Below, in pieces: positions 16,922 to 25,548 of a stretch of DNA of 64,000 nucleotides. The notes under the pieces were generated by a model. That model was not told where the DNA came from and made no database searches. It saw nothing but the letters and a program-made list of their open reading frames with translations. The stretch comes from Prevotella sp. Its GTDB lineage: Bacteria; Bacteroidota; Bacteroidia; Bacteroidales; Bacteroidaceae. The position numbers were made by a program, and so were the translations under genes. The stretch's first letter is position 1. Each line of letters starts with the position of its first letter. The stretch spans positions 1 through 64,000 of the forward strand of contig JAFTGH010000054.1 in NCBI GenBank assembly GCA_017458005.1, written 5' to 3'.

Positions 16922-16929
16922 CAAAGATA
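16922..16929 (-). promoter_or_regulatory. -7 box of mutAB (TATCTTTG)
   Basis: Minus-strand match, 39 bases before the mutA ATG. It is within 100 bases of the divergent transporter promoter, so the two could be co-regulated. Confidence 0.6.
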
Positions 16930-17022
16930 ACAATAATTTCTCAACCACCGAAGTTTTTAATAATATTTTCATAAATATGAAAAATAGTTGCACAAAATTG
17001 CTTGTATTGCGCAATTTCTTTG

Positions 17023-17030
17023 TACCTTTG
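17023..17030 (+). promoter_or_regulatory. -7 box of the AspT-type transporter unit (TACCTTTG)
   Basis: Followed by a 26-base leader to ATG 17057. This argues against the longer in-frame ORF start at 16988, which would lie upstream of the promoter. Confidence 0.7.
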
Positions 17031-17056
17031 CAGACGTTTTGAACACAGAGTATGTT

Positions 17057-18748
17057 ATGGAATCATTGCAATGGTTAAAAGATTTGTTTACGGCAAATGA
17101 CTCAGTGGCACATATAGCCTTGCTATATGCCATTGTCATCGCTGTTGGCGTGTATTTGGGAAAGATTAAGTTCTGGGGCATCTCCTTGGGCGTTACCTTT
17201 GTGCTGTTTGCTGGTATTGTGGCAGGTCACATCGGCTTTACAGCCCCACTCCCTATCCTGACATTCGTCCAAGACTTCGGACTGATATTGTTCGTCTTTA
17301 TGATCGGTATGCAGGTGGGACCTGGTTTCTTCGAGAGTTTCGGCAAGGCGGGTATCAAGTTAAATGCCCTTGCCACCATTGGCATTCTGCTGAATATCCT
17401 CGTGATGTTCGCCTGTTATTTCATCTTCTTTGACACCTCTAACGTCATCAACCTGCCCATGATGGTCGGTACGTTGTATGGTGCCGTCACCAACACTCCT
17501 GGTCTTGGTGCCGCCAACGAGGCTTTACAAGCAGTATTCCCTAACGGTGCCCCGCAGATAGCATCCGCTTATGCCTGTGCCTATCCCCTTGGTGTGTTAG
17601 GTATCATCGGCGCTACTATATTAATAAGGTATATATGTAAGATTAGGCTGGAGAAGGAAGAGGAGGAGTTGACCGCTATGGACGAGACCAACGCCAACAA
17701 GAAACCCTATAAGATGCACCTGGAGGTGACAAACAAATACTTAGAGGGCAAGACATTGCTACAGGTGCATGACTTCCTGAACCGCGACTTCGTGGTGTCA
17801 CGCCTTGTCCACCAAGGTGAGTTGTGCATTCCCAACCGTGATACCGTCTTCCATTTGGGCGACCAGATGCTGATTGTCTGCGCAGAGGCAGACCAGGAGG
17901 CTATCATGGCATTTATCGGTCCTAAACTCGACATCGACTTCGAGCAACAGGACCAGCCACTGGTATCCAAGCGTATTCTGATCACGAATCCAAGCGTTAA
18001 CGGTAAGACACTCGCCTCCTTGCACTTCTCCAGTGTCCATGGTGTCAACGTGACTCGTGTCACCCGTCATGGCATGGACCTTTTCGCCTCTGCAAGTCTG
18101 CCTCTACAAGTCGGTGACCGCATTATGGTGGTAGGTCCTGAGGATGCCGTTGACCGTGTAGCCAACAAGATGGGCAACTCCATCCGTCGTTTGAATGCGC
18201 CAAACATCGCTACTATCTTCGTAGGTATCATCATTGGTATTATCTTCGGCTCCCTGCCTATTGCCATTCCTGGCATGCCCGTTCCTATGCGACTGGGTAT
18301 CGCTGGTGGTCCGCTGATCATTGCTATTCTCATCGGACGCTATGGCTACAAGATACATCTTGTGACTTATACGACGACCTCCGCCAATATGATGCTGCGT
18401 GAGATTGGTCTGGTGCTCTTCCTTGCCAGTGTGGGCATTAAGGCTGGTGCCAACTTCTTCGAGACGGTGGTACAGGGTGACGGACTGCTCTATGTGCTGA
18501 CTGGTTTCCTCATCACGATCATTCCTATTCTGATTGTCGGACCGATTGCCCGCATACGATACAAGTTCAATTACTTCACCATCATGGGTATGATAGCAGG
18601 TACATATACCGACCCCCCTGCCCTTGCCTATGCCAACAGCGTATGCTCGAAAGAGGCTCCCGCACTAGGATACTCCACGGTCTATCCGCTCTCAATGTTC
18701 CTACGTATCTTCACGGCACAGATTATCGTGTTGTTCTTCTGCGGATGA
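17057..18748 (+). CDS. AspT/YidE-type antiporter with two RCK_C domains
   Basis: A 563-residue membrane protein in two hydrophobic halves of about five helices each, separated by a cytoplasmic segment (roughly residues 205-370) holding two TrkA-C (RCK_C) domains: [23 protein letters not shown] and [27 protein letters not shown]...[11 protein letters not shown]. Each half carries the family repeat ([38 protein letters not shown]). AspT relatives exchange aspartate, succinate or similar anions. It heads a row leading straight into the sodium-pumping decarboxylase subunits, so dicarboxylate transport is likely. The substrate is inferred, not shown. Confidence 0.85.
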   Translation: MESLQWLKDLFTANDSVAHIALLYAIVIAVGVYLGKIKFWGISLGVTFVLFAGIVAGHIGFTAPLPILTFVQDFGLILFVFMIGMQVGPGFFESFGKAGIKLNALATIGILLNILVMFACYFIFFDTSNVINLPMMVGTLYGAVTNTPGLGAANEALQAVFPNGAPQIASAYACAYPLGVLGIIGATILIRYICKIRLEKEEEELTAMDETNANKKPYKMHLEVTNKYLEGKTLLQVHDFLNRDFVVSRLVHQGELCIPNRDTVFHLGDQMLIVCAEADQEAIMAFIGPKLDIDFEQQDQPLVSKRILITNPSVNGKTLASLHFSSVHGVNVTRVTRHGMDLFASASLPLQVGDRIMVVGPEDAVDRVANKMGNSIRRLNAPNIATIFVGIIIGIIFGSLPIAIPGMPVPMRLGIAGGPLIIAILIGRYGYKIHLVTYTTTSANMMLREIGLVLFLASVGIKAGANFFETVVQGDGLLYVLTGFLITIIPILIVGPIARIRYKFNYFTIMGMIAGTYTDPPALAYANSVCSKEAPALGYSTVYPLSMFLRIFTAQIIVLFFCG

Positions 18749-18793
18749 TTAAACACTAAGAAACGATAATTATATAATAATACACAAAAGTAA

Positions 18794-19828
18794 ATGAAAA
18801 GAATCCCATTCCTGTTAGGCTTACTCACTGTCATCTGCCTCCCGATGCATGCCCAGATGGATGCCAGCATCAAACTCAACGAGGTACTGACAGATAACCA
18901 GTCAAGCCTGATTGACGAATACGGAACACGACATGCCTGGGTGGAGATTGCCAACATCTCACATTCCACCTATAATATTCGGGGCATGTACCTGACTACT
19001 GACCGTTCCGTACTTGACAAGTCGATGAGTGTGCCAGAGCGTGTCAAGCGTATGAGCATCATTCCCAACGGGGAGAGCCGTACCAATTTGAGCGGTCGCC
19101 AACTCATCGTGTTCCAATTAAACAGTCAACCCGCTAAAGGGGCGTTGCATCTTGCGGTCAAAGTTGACCCTACTAAACCTACGTGGATAGCCTTGTATAA
19201 CGGCAATGCCACACAACTCATCGACTCCGTGACAGTTCCCGTATTACAGGCAGACCAGTCGTTTGCCCGTATTGCCAATAACGGCACCCCAGCAGACTGG
19301 GAGGTGAAGTCTGGAGACCGTGTGACACTGGGAATCCAGAACATGACGACTGTCAGCGAGTCAAAGGTCGAGAAGTTCAAGCGTGAGGATCCGTATGGTA
19401 TCGCAATGGCTATCATGGCGATGGGTATCGTCTTCCTCTGTCTTGCCCTGCTATGGATATTCTTCACCCTCTTCGGCATGTTCATGCGCCATCAGGAGAC
19501 TGCGAAGAAAGTCATCAACAAGCAACCTATCAAGCCTATCACCAAGACGGTTGAGAAGACGATGGAGGTTGGCCACAAGACTGGCGTCATCCTGCAAGAG
19601 GGATTGAAAACCAAAGGTATTGACAAGGAGGTATATCTTGCCGTTATTGGCATGGCACTCCAACAGTATCAAGACGATGTGCATGACATGGAGAGCGGTA
19701 TCATCACCATCAAGCACCGTGATACCGGCTGGGACGACGAGTATTCACAGATGACTCATTTCCATGACCCTGTGGTGCCAACCAGTCATCAAGCCCCCAA
19801 AATTCCAACAGGACCAGAGTTAAAATAA
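18794..19828 (+). CDS. OadG-type decarboxylase gamma subunit fused to a lamin-tail domain
   Basis: A 344-residue protein. After a signal peptide (MKRIPFLLGLLTVICLPMHA) residues about 24-170 form a lamin-tail domain (IKLNEVLTDNQSSLIDEYG, WVEIANIS, IDSVTVP, SFARIANNG) facing the periplasm. One membrane helix follows (about 200-228), then a cytoplasmic tail with a helical region and a conserved segment (VYLAVIGMALQQYQ). The gamma subunit holds the decarboxylase complex together at the membrane. The order gamma, biotin carrier, beta downstream supports the assignment. The lamin-tail extension is absent from the classical enteric OadG, which is under 100 residues. Confidence 0.82.
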   Translation: MKRIPFLLGLLTVICLPMHAQMDASIKLNEVLTDNQSSLIDEYGTRHAWVEIANISHSTYNIRGMYLTTDRSVLDKSMSVPERVKRMSIIPNGESRTNLSGRQLIVFQLNSQPAKGALHLAVKVDPTKPTWIALYNGNATQLIDSVTVPVLQADQSFARIANNGTPADWEVKSGDRVTLGIQNMTTVSESKVEKFKREDPYGIAMAIMAMGIVFLCLALLWIFFTLFGMFMRHQETAKKVINKQPIKPITKTVEKTMEVGHKTGVILQEGLKTKGIDKEVYLAVIGMALQQYQDDVHDMESGIITIKHRDTGWDDEYSQMTHFHDPVVPTSHQAPKIPTGPELK

Positions 19829-19853
19829 TGTTTAGAGTTTAAAGTTTAGAGAT

Positions 19854-20309
19854 ATGAACAAGTATCAATATAAAGTACAAGGTGTTGACTACGAAGTTGA
19901 GATTGAGGAAGTAGAAGGCAACATCGCCAAAGTGAATGTCAACGGTATTCCTTTTGAGGTAGAACTGCAACAGCCCATCAATGCGGCAAAGCACCCCTCC
20001 ATCGTGAAACCGAAAGTAGAGGCTCCCAAGCCCGTAGCCACAAGTGCTCCTGCCAAACCAGCCGCTCCCGCACAACCTGCGGTTTCTGCTGGTGCCGGCA
20101 ATGCCCAGAAGGCTCCACTGCCTGGTACGATTACCAGTGTCAATGTCAAAGTGGGCGATACCGTCAATGTCGGTGATACCGTCATCGTACTAGAGGCTAT
20201 GAAGATGCAGAATAACATCGAGGCAGAATACGCAGGTACGGTCACCTCTATCACCGTCAACCCAGGAGACTCTGTCTTGGAAGGCTCTGTCATGCTGACT
20301 ATTGGATAA
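19854..20309 (+). CDS. Biotin carboxyl carrier subunit of a sodium-pumping decarboxylase
   Basis: A 151-residue protein with an N-terminal globular part (YKVQGVDYEVEIEEVEGN), a proline/alanine linker (residues about 53-85) and a C-terminal biotinyl domain with the modification site EAMKM (K117). Biotin carries CO2 from the carboxyltransferase to the membrane beta subunit, where decarboxylation drives sodium export. It sits between the gamma and beta genes. The carboxyltransferase (alpha) gene that normally goes with this set is not in the window. Linker and length match methylmalonyl-CoA decarboxylase carriers (MmdC) better than oxaloacetate decarboxylase. Confidence 0.9.
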   Translation: MNKYQYKVQGVDYEVEIEEVEGNIAKVNVNGIPFEVELQQPINAAKHPSIVKPKVEAPKPVATSAPAKPAAPAQPAVSAGAGNAQKAPLPGTITSVNVKVGDTVNVGDTVIVLEAMKMQNNIEAEYAGTVTSITVNPGDSVLEGSVMLTIG

Positions 20310-20346
20310 TATCGAGATATCGAAATAACGAAATCACAACAATATT

Positions 20347-21498
20347 ATGTGGCAATTTATCATCGAAAACTTCAATGAGTTCCTGACCTATACGGGCTTT
20401 GCCAATGCCACGGCGGGAAACCTCATCATGATAGCAGTGGGGGCGCTCTTCATCTGGCTTGCCATCAAGAAAGACTTCGAACCACTGTTGCTGGTACCCA
20501 TTGGTCTGGGTATCATTCTTGGAAACATCCCTTTCCGTGCGGATGCCGGTCTTGAAATTGGACTCTATGAAGACAACTCAGTACTGAATATTTTTTATCA
20601 GGGAGTGCGTCAGGGATGGTATCCTCCTTTGATCTTCTTAGGCATCGGCGCGATGACGGACTTCTCCGCCTTGCTTGCCAATCCGAAACTGATGCTTATT
20701 GGTGCTGCTGCACAGTTTGGCATCTTCGGAGCCTATATGTTCGCCCTTGCTTTGGGTTTTGAGCCTAATCAGGCAGCAGGTATCGCCATCATCGGAGGAG
20801 CCGACGGTCCTACCGCCATCTTCCTCTCCAGCAAACTCTCCCCTAACCTGATGGGAGCCATTGCCGTCTGTGCCTATAGTTATATGGCATTGGTACCCCT
20901 GATTCAGCCACCATTGATGCGCCTGCTCACCACTAAGAAAGAGCGAGTCATCAAGATGAAACCAGCCCGTCAGGTATCACAGACAGAACGTATCCTGTTC
21001 CCCATCATCGGTTTGTTGCTCACGACATTCATCGTGCCTTCAGGTCTGCCCTTGCTGGGTATGCTCTTCTTCGGTAACCTGCTGAAGGAATCAGGAAAGA
21101 CAACCCGCCTTGCCAAGACGGCAGGTGCTGCGCTGAACGATATCGTCGTGATGCTGTTAGGTTTAACCGTCGGTTGCTCTACACAGGCCTCGGAGTTCCT
21201 AACCATCAATACCATCTACATTTTCGCTATCGGTGCTGGCGCCTTCATCATTGCCACCATGAGTGGTGTGCTATTCGTCAAAGTAATGAACCTCTTCCTG
21301 CCGAAAGACAAGAAACTGAACCCGCTGATTGGTAATGCCGGTGTGAGTGCCGTACCTATGGCTGCCCGCATCTCTAATAATCTCGGACTGGAATATGACC
21401 GCCATAACTTCCTGCTGATGCACGCCATGGGACCTAATGTGGCCGGCGTGATTGGCTCCGCGGTGGCAGCAGGAGCACTACTGGGATTCCTATCATAG
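20347..21498 (+). CDS. Sodium-translocating decarboxylase beta subunit
   Basis: A 383-residue integral membrane protein with about nine helices. It carries the conserved segments IIGGADGPTAIF (ligand-binding aspartate) and GNAGVSAVPMAARISN, both typical of OadB/MmdB. It decarboxylates carboxybiotin and exports sodium. The last gene of the unit, it ends at a strong terminator (21512-21549). With mutAB next door the natural substrate of the complex is methylmalonyl-CoA, giving propionyl-CoA and a sodium gradient; that link is inference from context. Confidence 0.93.
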   Translation: MWQFIIENFNEFLTYTGFANATAGNLIMIAVGALFIWLAIKKDFEPLLLVPIGLGIILGNIPFRADAGLEIGLYEDNSVLNIFYQGVRQGWYPPLIFLGIGAMTDFSALLANPKLMLIGAAAQFGIFGAYMFALALGFEPNQAAGIAIIGGADGPTAIFLSSKLSPNLMGAIAVCAYSYMALVPLIQPPLMRLLTTKKERVIKMKPARQVSQTERILFPIIGLLLTTFIVPSGLPLLGMLFFGNLLKESGKTTRLAKTAGAALNDIVVMLLGLTVGCSTQASEFLTINTIYIFAIGAGAFIIATMSGVLFVKVMNLFLPKDKKLNPLIGNAGVSAVPMAARISNNLGLEYDRHNFLLMHAMGPNVAGVIGSAVAAGALLGFLS

Positions 21499-21511
21499 AA
21501 TTACAATGATA

Positions 21512-21549
21512 AAAAAAGTGGCGATTCATGACGGAATTGCCACTTTTTT
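21512..21549 (+). terminator. Intrinsic terminator after the decarboxylase unit
   Basis: AAAAAAGTGGC (21512-21522) pairs with GCCACTTTTTT (21539-21549). Confidence 0.85.
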
Positions 21550-21551
21550 CG

Positions 21552-21559
21552 TATCTTTG
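21552..21559 (+). promoter_or_regulatory. -7 box of the signalling operon (TATCTTTG)
   Basis: Immediately downstream of the terminator and only 8 bases before the ATG at 21568, so the leader is extremely short or the mRNA nearly leaderless. Confidence 0.65.
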
Positions 21560-21567
21560 CAATCGTT

Positions 21568-21996
21568 ATGGATGCAAAGACACGACAATTAACCATCAAG
21601 AACGAAGTTGAGGAACTGACCAAACTTCCAGCGTTTGTCGATACCGTCTGCGAGGAAGCAGGAGTTGAAATGGCACTCATCGCCAGTCTGAACCTTGCCT
21701 TAGAGGAAGCGGTCACAAACGTGGTTCTGTATGCCTATCCTGACAGCGAGGGAACGGTGAGCATTGATGCCGTCTACACAAATGAGTATCTGAAATTCGT
21801 CATCACTGACAGCGGTATCGCCTTCGACCCTACGAAGAAAGAGGACGCAGACACCACGCTGAGTGCGGAGGAGCGTCCTATTGGCGGATTGGGCATCTTC
21901 CTCGTGCGACAGATCATGGACTCCGTCAACTACGAACGTATAGACGGACATAACATCCTGACAATTATCAAGAAAATAGAATCCACAAAGGAATAA
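21568..21996 (+). CDS. RsbW-like ATP-binding anti-sigma/kinase protein
   Basis: A 142-residue GHKL ATPase of the RsbW/SpoIIAB type: N box NLALEEAVTNVVLYAY (E46/E47, N51), G1 box ITDSGIAFDP and G2 box IGGLGIFLVRQIMD. Proteins of this class phosphorylate a serine on a STAS partner and release or bind a target accordingly. Two STAS proteins lie downstream in the same operon (23819, 24139), so a partner-switching module is well supported. No sigma factor is encoded in the operon, so the regulated target is unknown. It overlaps nothing and is 2 bases from the next gene. Confidence 0.88.
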   Translation: MDAKTRQLTIKNEVEELTKLPAFVDTVCEEAGVEMALIASLNLALEEAVTNVVLYAYPDSEGTVSIDAVYTNEYLKFVITDSGIAFDPTKKEDADTTLSAEERPIGGLGIFLVRQIMDSVNYERIDGHNILTIIKKIESTKE

Positions 21997-21998
21997 AC

Positions 21999-23792
21999 AT
22001 GGAGCATATCGCCATCTTCGGACTTAGCCTACAGGCATGGATTACCATCATCACGGTGATTGGTATCTTCGTGGTGATGGCTAAGACACGTATCCCTGCG
22101 GTAGTGGCTTTCCTCGGAGCAATGACGGTATTACTCGTTACAGGCATCGTAACGGAGTCGGAGGGAATGGCAGGCTTCGGCAGTGAGCCTGTAGTGGTAC
22201 ATGCGGCCTTCTTCGTCGTCATGGCTGGTCTGATGCAGACTGGTGTACTTTATTGGTTAACGAAGCACCTGTTGGGCAATCCCTCGAATCTCAAACAGGC
22301 TATCATTAAACTCACCATACCCATTGCCTCATTAGCAGCACTCCTCAACTCTGTCAACGTCGTCGCTCTATTCATTGATGTTGTGAAAATATGGGCAAAG
22401 AAATTAGGCACAGAGCCCTCACGCCTACTGGTTCCCCTCAGTTATGCCGCAACTTTAGGTGGTACTTGTACATTGATTGGCAACTCATCTAATCTGGTAA
22501 TTTCCGGACTCTATGCTGACCAGACAGGTACAGCCTTGGGACTCTTTACCCCATTCTTCCCCGGACTGTTTATCACGGTTATTGGATGTGTCCTTCTCCT
22601 CCTTTTCCGTAACATGATTCCCCGTCGTCAGTCACCAGAGACCTCATTCGAGATGACTAGTGATTATACGGTAGAATTGTTAGTGCCGACAGAAAACGAG
22701 GCTGTTGGCATGACTATCAATGAGGCAGGACTGCGCAACGTACGAGGCGGATCACTGATTGAGATTGTACGTTTTGACAAAGAGATTATCGCACCAGTGC
22801 CCAAGGATGAGTTTATTTTAGGTGGTGACCGCCTGATATACTCTGGACAGATTAATGAGATCCTCGAACTGAAACGCTCTCATGGTCTGGTGGCAGCCGA
22901 CCATCATGTATATAGCATCAGTGAGATTGACAACAACCGCAAGATGCGTACCGCCTATATCGGCTTTGGCAGCGACCTGATAGGTTCTCGCATGAGTGAC
23001 AATGAGTTTGAGCGCCGCACCGACTTGGTGCTAGTGGCTGTTGCACGTCAGGGAAAACGTGTAAACATACAGCCCCGTGAGGTTGAACTGGAGGCTGGCG
23101 ACACACTGCTGTTGGAATGTCCACCCAAGGACGACCGAGAGATTGACGAACTGACGAAGGGTAGTCTGACGTTCTTCGACTCTCATTTCGTACCCCAGTT
23201 AGGCAAGAAGACCATCTACTCTTCCTTAATCCTTGTGACAATGTTCATTTTGTCATCATTACATATCATGCCACTGATGGCTACGACGATGCTTGCCGCT
23301 GGTGCCATGATAGCATTGAAATGCTGTCGTGCCCAGAATGTGACGAAATACATTGAATGGGATCTCTTACTCATATTAGGCGCTACCGTTGTATTCAGTA
23401 CCGCCATCACCAAGACAGGCATTGCCAATGTCGTCGCGAGTCAGGTGTTACAGATTTGCGGGCATAACCCTCTTATCATCATGATTGTGTTGTGTGTTCT
23501 CGCCTCCCTGGTCAGTGAGTTTGTCAGTGATGTCGGAGCAAGTGGCATCTTCTTTCCTATCGCCTATCAGGCAGCGATAGATTTGGGCTGTAACCCTATG
23601 CCCTTTGTCGTTTCCTTGATGCTTGCCGTAACGACGAGTTTCTCGTCACCTATCGGCTCCAGCACCCATATGCTCATCTATGGTCCTGGTGGTTTCAAAT
23701 TCACCGACTTCATGAAGATCGGTCTGTTGATGCATGTGATCCTTTTGGCAGCCAACCTGCTGATTGTAAATATCGTATATCCGTTGTATTAA
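21999..23792 (+). CDS. SLC13-family permease with two RCK_C domains
   Basis: A 597-residue transporter of the ArsB/CitT/SLC13 superfamily. The two membrane halves (residues 1-205 and about 400-597) carry the paired motifs TCTLIGNSSNLVISG and SSPIGSSTHMLIYGPGG. Between them lie two RCK_C domains (LVPTENEAVGMTINEAGLRN; SRMSDNEFERRTDLVLVAV...EAGDTLLLECPP), which bind regulatory ligands in related channels. The family moves dicarboxylates, citrate or sulfate with sodium. It starts 2 bases after the RsbW-like gene, so the transporter and the partner switch are made together, which is unusual. The substrate is not determinable. Confidence 0.87.
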   Translation: MEHIAIFGLSLQAWITIITVIGIFVVMAKTRIPAVVAFLGAMTVLLVTGIVTESEGMAGFGSEPVVVHAAFFVVMAGLMQTGVLYWLTKHLLGNPSNLKQAIIKLTIPIASLAALLNSVNVVALFIDVVKIWAKKLGTEPSRLLVPLSYAATLGGTCTLIGNSSNLVISGLYADQTGTALGLFTPFFPGLFITVIGCVLLLLFRNMIPRRQSPETSFEMTSDYTVELLVPTENEAVGMTINEAGLRNVRGGSLIEIVRFDKEIIAPVPKDEFILGGDRLIYSGQINEILELKRSHGLVAADHHVYSISEIDNNRKMRTAYIGFGSDLIGSRMSDNEFERRTDLVLVAVARQGKRVNIQPREVELEAGDTLLLECPPKDDREIDELTKGSLTFFDSHFVPQLGKKTIYSSLILVTMFILSSLHIMPLMATTMLAAGAMIALKCCRAQNVTKYIEWDLLLILGATVVFSTAITKTGIANVVASQVLQICGHNPLIIMIVLCVLASLVSEFVSDVGASGIFFPIAYQAAIDLGCNPMPFVVSLMLAVTTSFSSPIGSSTHMLIYGPGGFKFTDFMKIGLLMHVILLAANLLIVNIVYPLY

Positions 23793-23818
23793 ATATAAAA
23801 CATTAAATATTTAGGCTT

Positions 23819-24127
23819 ATGAAGACTACATTCCGAGAAGAGAACGGCAAATACATTGCCACATTGGAAGGACGACTCGACACGGTTGCCTCAGAGCAGA
23901 CCGCAAAAGATTTGGCCCCCCTGAATGACTGTACTGGTCATGACATTATCATCGACTGCACTAACTTAGAGTATATCAGCAGTTCTGGTTTACGTATTCT
24001 GCTGAATATCCGAAAGAATGCCGCAGCCGTGGGCAGTAAGGTAACAATACTGAATATCAACGATGAGATTCAGAAAGTATTCATGATGACAGGATTCAGT
24101 AGTTTGTTTGACGTACAAAACCAATAA
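23819..24127 (+). CDS. STAS-domain anti-sigma-factor antagonist (first of two)
   Basis: A 102-residue single STAS domain with the RsbV/SpoIIAA core: EGRLDTVASEQ, IIIDCTNLEYISSSGLRILL. The serine stretch at 54-56 holds the expected phosphorylation site (S55 by alignment to DSxG). It ends MMTGFSSLFDVQNQ. In partner switching the unphosphorylated form captures the RsbW-like kinase. It and the next gene are tandem paralogues separated by 11 bases. The DSSG of Bacillus proteins is SSSG here. Confidence 0.9.
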   Translation: MKTTFREENGKYIATLEGRLDTVASEQTAKDLAPLNDCTGHDIIIDCTNLEYISSSGLRILLNIRKNAAAVGSKVTILNINDEIQKVFMMTGFSSLFDVQNQ

Positions 24128-24138
24128 AGATATAAATT

Positions 24139-24441
24139 ATGACTATCGAGATTAAAGAACAAAACGGTGGTTACACCGCACAGTTAATTGGCAGACTTGA
24201 CACTCCTGCCGCTGTACAGGCAACAAAAGACATGCAACCCCTGATGGAGCATGCCGACAAAGAGATCACACTGGACTGCGAGCAACTCGATTACATCAGC
24301 AGTTCTGGACTGCGCCTATTCCTGACACTTCGCAAAGAGACTGCTGCAAAAGGCGGTAAGGTTGTCATCGAGAAAATCAATGATGAGATCAAGAAGGTGT
24401 TCATGATGACAGGTTTCTATAACCTCTTCGAGATCAAATAA
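24139..24441 (+). CDS. STAS-domain anti-sigma-factor antagonist (second of two)
   Basis: A 100-residue paralogue of the preceding STAS protein with the same landmarks (IGRLDTPAAVQ, LDYISSSGLRLFL, KKVFMMTGFYNLFEIK) and its candidate phosphoserine at S55. The pair most likely arose by tandem duplication. Two antagonists for one kinase could give graded or two-input control; that is inference. It is followed after 2 bases by the RelA/SpoT gene. Confidence 0.9.
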   Translation: MTIEIKEQNGGYTAQLIGRLDTPAAVQATKDMQPLMEHADKEITLDCEQLDYISSSGLRLFLTLRKETAAKGGKVVIEKINDEIKKVFMMTGFYNLFEIK

Positions 24442-24443
24442 GG

Positions 24444-25538
24444 ATGAAGGACTACGGACTGGATCTGCACTGTACGATGCTGTTGGAAGACTATCGGGAG
24501 AGGCTCCCGATATATCAGCAACTTCAGCAGGTGGTGATGGGCAAACTGAGTGAGTTGGTCAAGCGTGCAGGTATTGAACTGAACGCTATGGAGTCACGTA
24601 TTAAAGCAGAAGACTCCCTGGCAGGAAAACTGGAGCGCAAAGGATCGAAATACCGCACCCTTGACGACATCACAGACATCTTCGGGGCACGTATCATCAC
24701 GTTCTACAATGAAGATGTAGACCGCATCGCATCCATGGCAGAGACGTTGTTTGACATAGACTGGTCGAACTCCATCGACAAGCGGAAGATGCACCAGTTT
24801 GACAGTTTTGGCTATAACTCTCTACATTACATCTGCAAACTTCCTAAACAACTGTACTATGATGAGAAGAATCCTCAACTGAACGAGATTCCCTTCGAGT
24901 TACAGATGCGAACAGCATTACAGCATGTATGGTCAGCCATCCAGCATGACATCGGCTACAAGAGCGATATTGAGATGCCTGTGGAGTATCATCGCAACCT
25001 AAGTCGTCTCGCAGGTTTGCTGGAGTTAGCCGATAACGAGTTCAGCCGTATCCGCAGCGACATCAGTGATTACCGCAGACGCATCGAAAGTCTGGTGAAA
25101 GACGGAAAACTGGAAGAGGTTCTCCTCGACGGTGACACTTTCCGTACGTATGTCGACATGCAGCCTTTCGACAAGTTGAACAAACAGATTGCGGCAATCA
25201 CACAAGCAGAATTACATCCAGCCTCACCCATGCCTTATCTCCCACTCCTACGTGCTTTGGGGATGAACACATTGGGAGACATTGAGCGCATGATCAATGA
25301 GAACTATGAGGATGCCTATCAGTTAGCGCTATTCCAATTGGGCTCCACTGATATTGATATCCTCTCTTCAAATATCGGCTTGCAAAATCTCTGCATTGTC
25401 CATATTCTGAAGGCAGACGGAGGAAAACAAGGTATTCGCTGGATGTTTGACATCATCAATGGCAAATCTGAGAACAACGGCGACATGGCTCAGATGATTA
25501 TGGAACAAGCGTCCAAACTCGCTTTCATGAACAAATAA
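24444..25538 (+). CDS. RelA/SpoT-type nucleotide synthetase without hydrolase domain
   Basis: A 364-residue protein with a (p)ppGpp synthetase fold in its first half: SRIKAEDSLAGKLERKG, DDITDIFGARIITFY, FGYNSLHYI and the catalytic-type FELQMRTALQHVWSAIQHD. There is no HD hydrolase, TGS or ACT domain. The second half (about 180-364) is a helical extension of unknown role. Small alarmone synthetases make (p)ppGpp or pppApp-like nucleotides independently of the ribosome. The start is 2 bases after the second STAS gene, implying coupled expression. Which nucleotide it makes, or whether the synthetase is only a regulated domain, cannot be told. Confidence 0.85.
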   Translation: MKDYGLDLHCTMLLEDYRERLPIYQQLQQVVMGKLSELVKRAGIELNAMESRIKAEDSLAGKLERKGSKYRTLDDITDIFGARIITFYNEDVDRIASMAETLFDIDWSNSIDKRKMHQFDSFGYNSLHYICKLPKQLYYDEKNPQLNEIPFELQMRTALQHVWSAIQHDIGYKSDIEMPVEYHRNLSRLAGLLELADNEFSRIRSDISDYRRRIESLVKDGKLEEVLLDGDTFRTYVDMQPFDKLNKQIAAITQAELHPASPMPYLPLLRALGMNTLGDIERMINENYEDAYQLALFQLGSTDIDILSSNIGLQNLCIVHILKADGGKQGIRWMFDIINGKSENNGDMAQMIMEQASKLAFMNK

Positions 25539-25548
25539 ACGAGACTCT

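Noticed and set aside
16883-17056. Cobalamin riboswitch in front of mutA
   Set aside because: The divergent gap is only 174 bases and holds two promoters; no B12-box-like conserved segment is visible.
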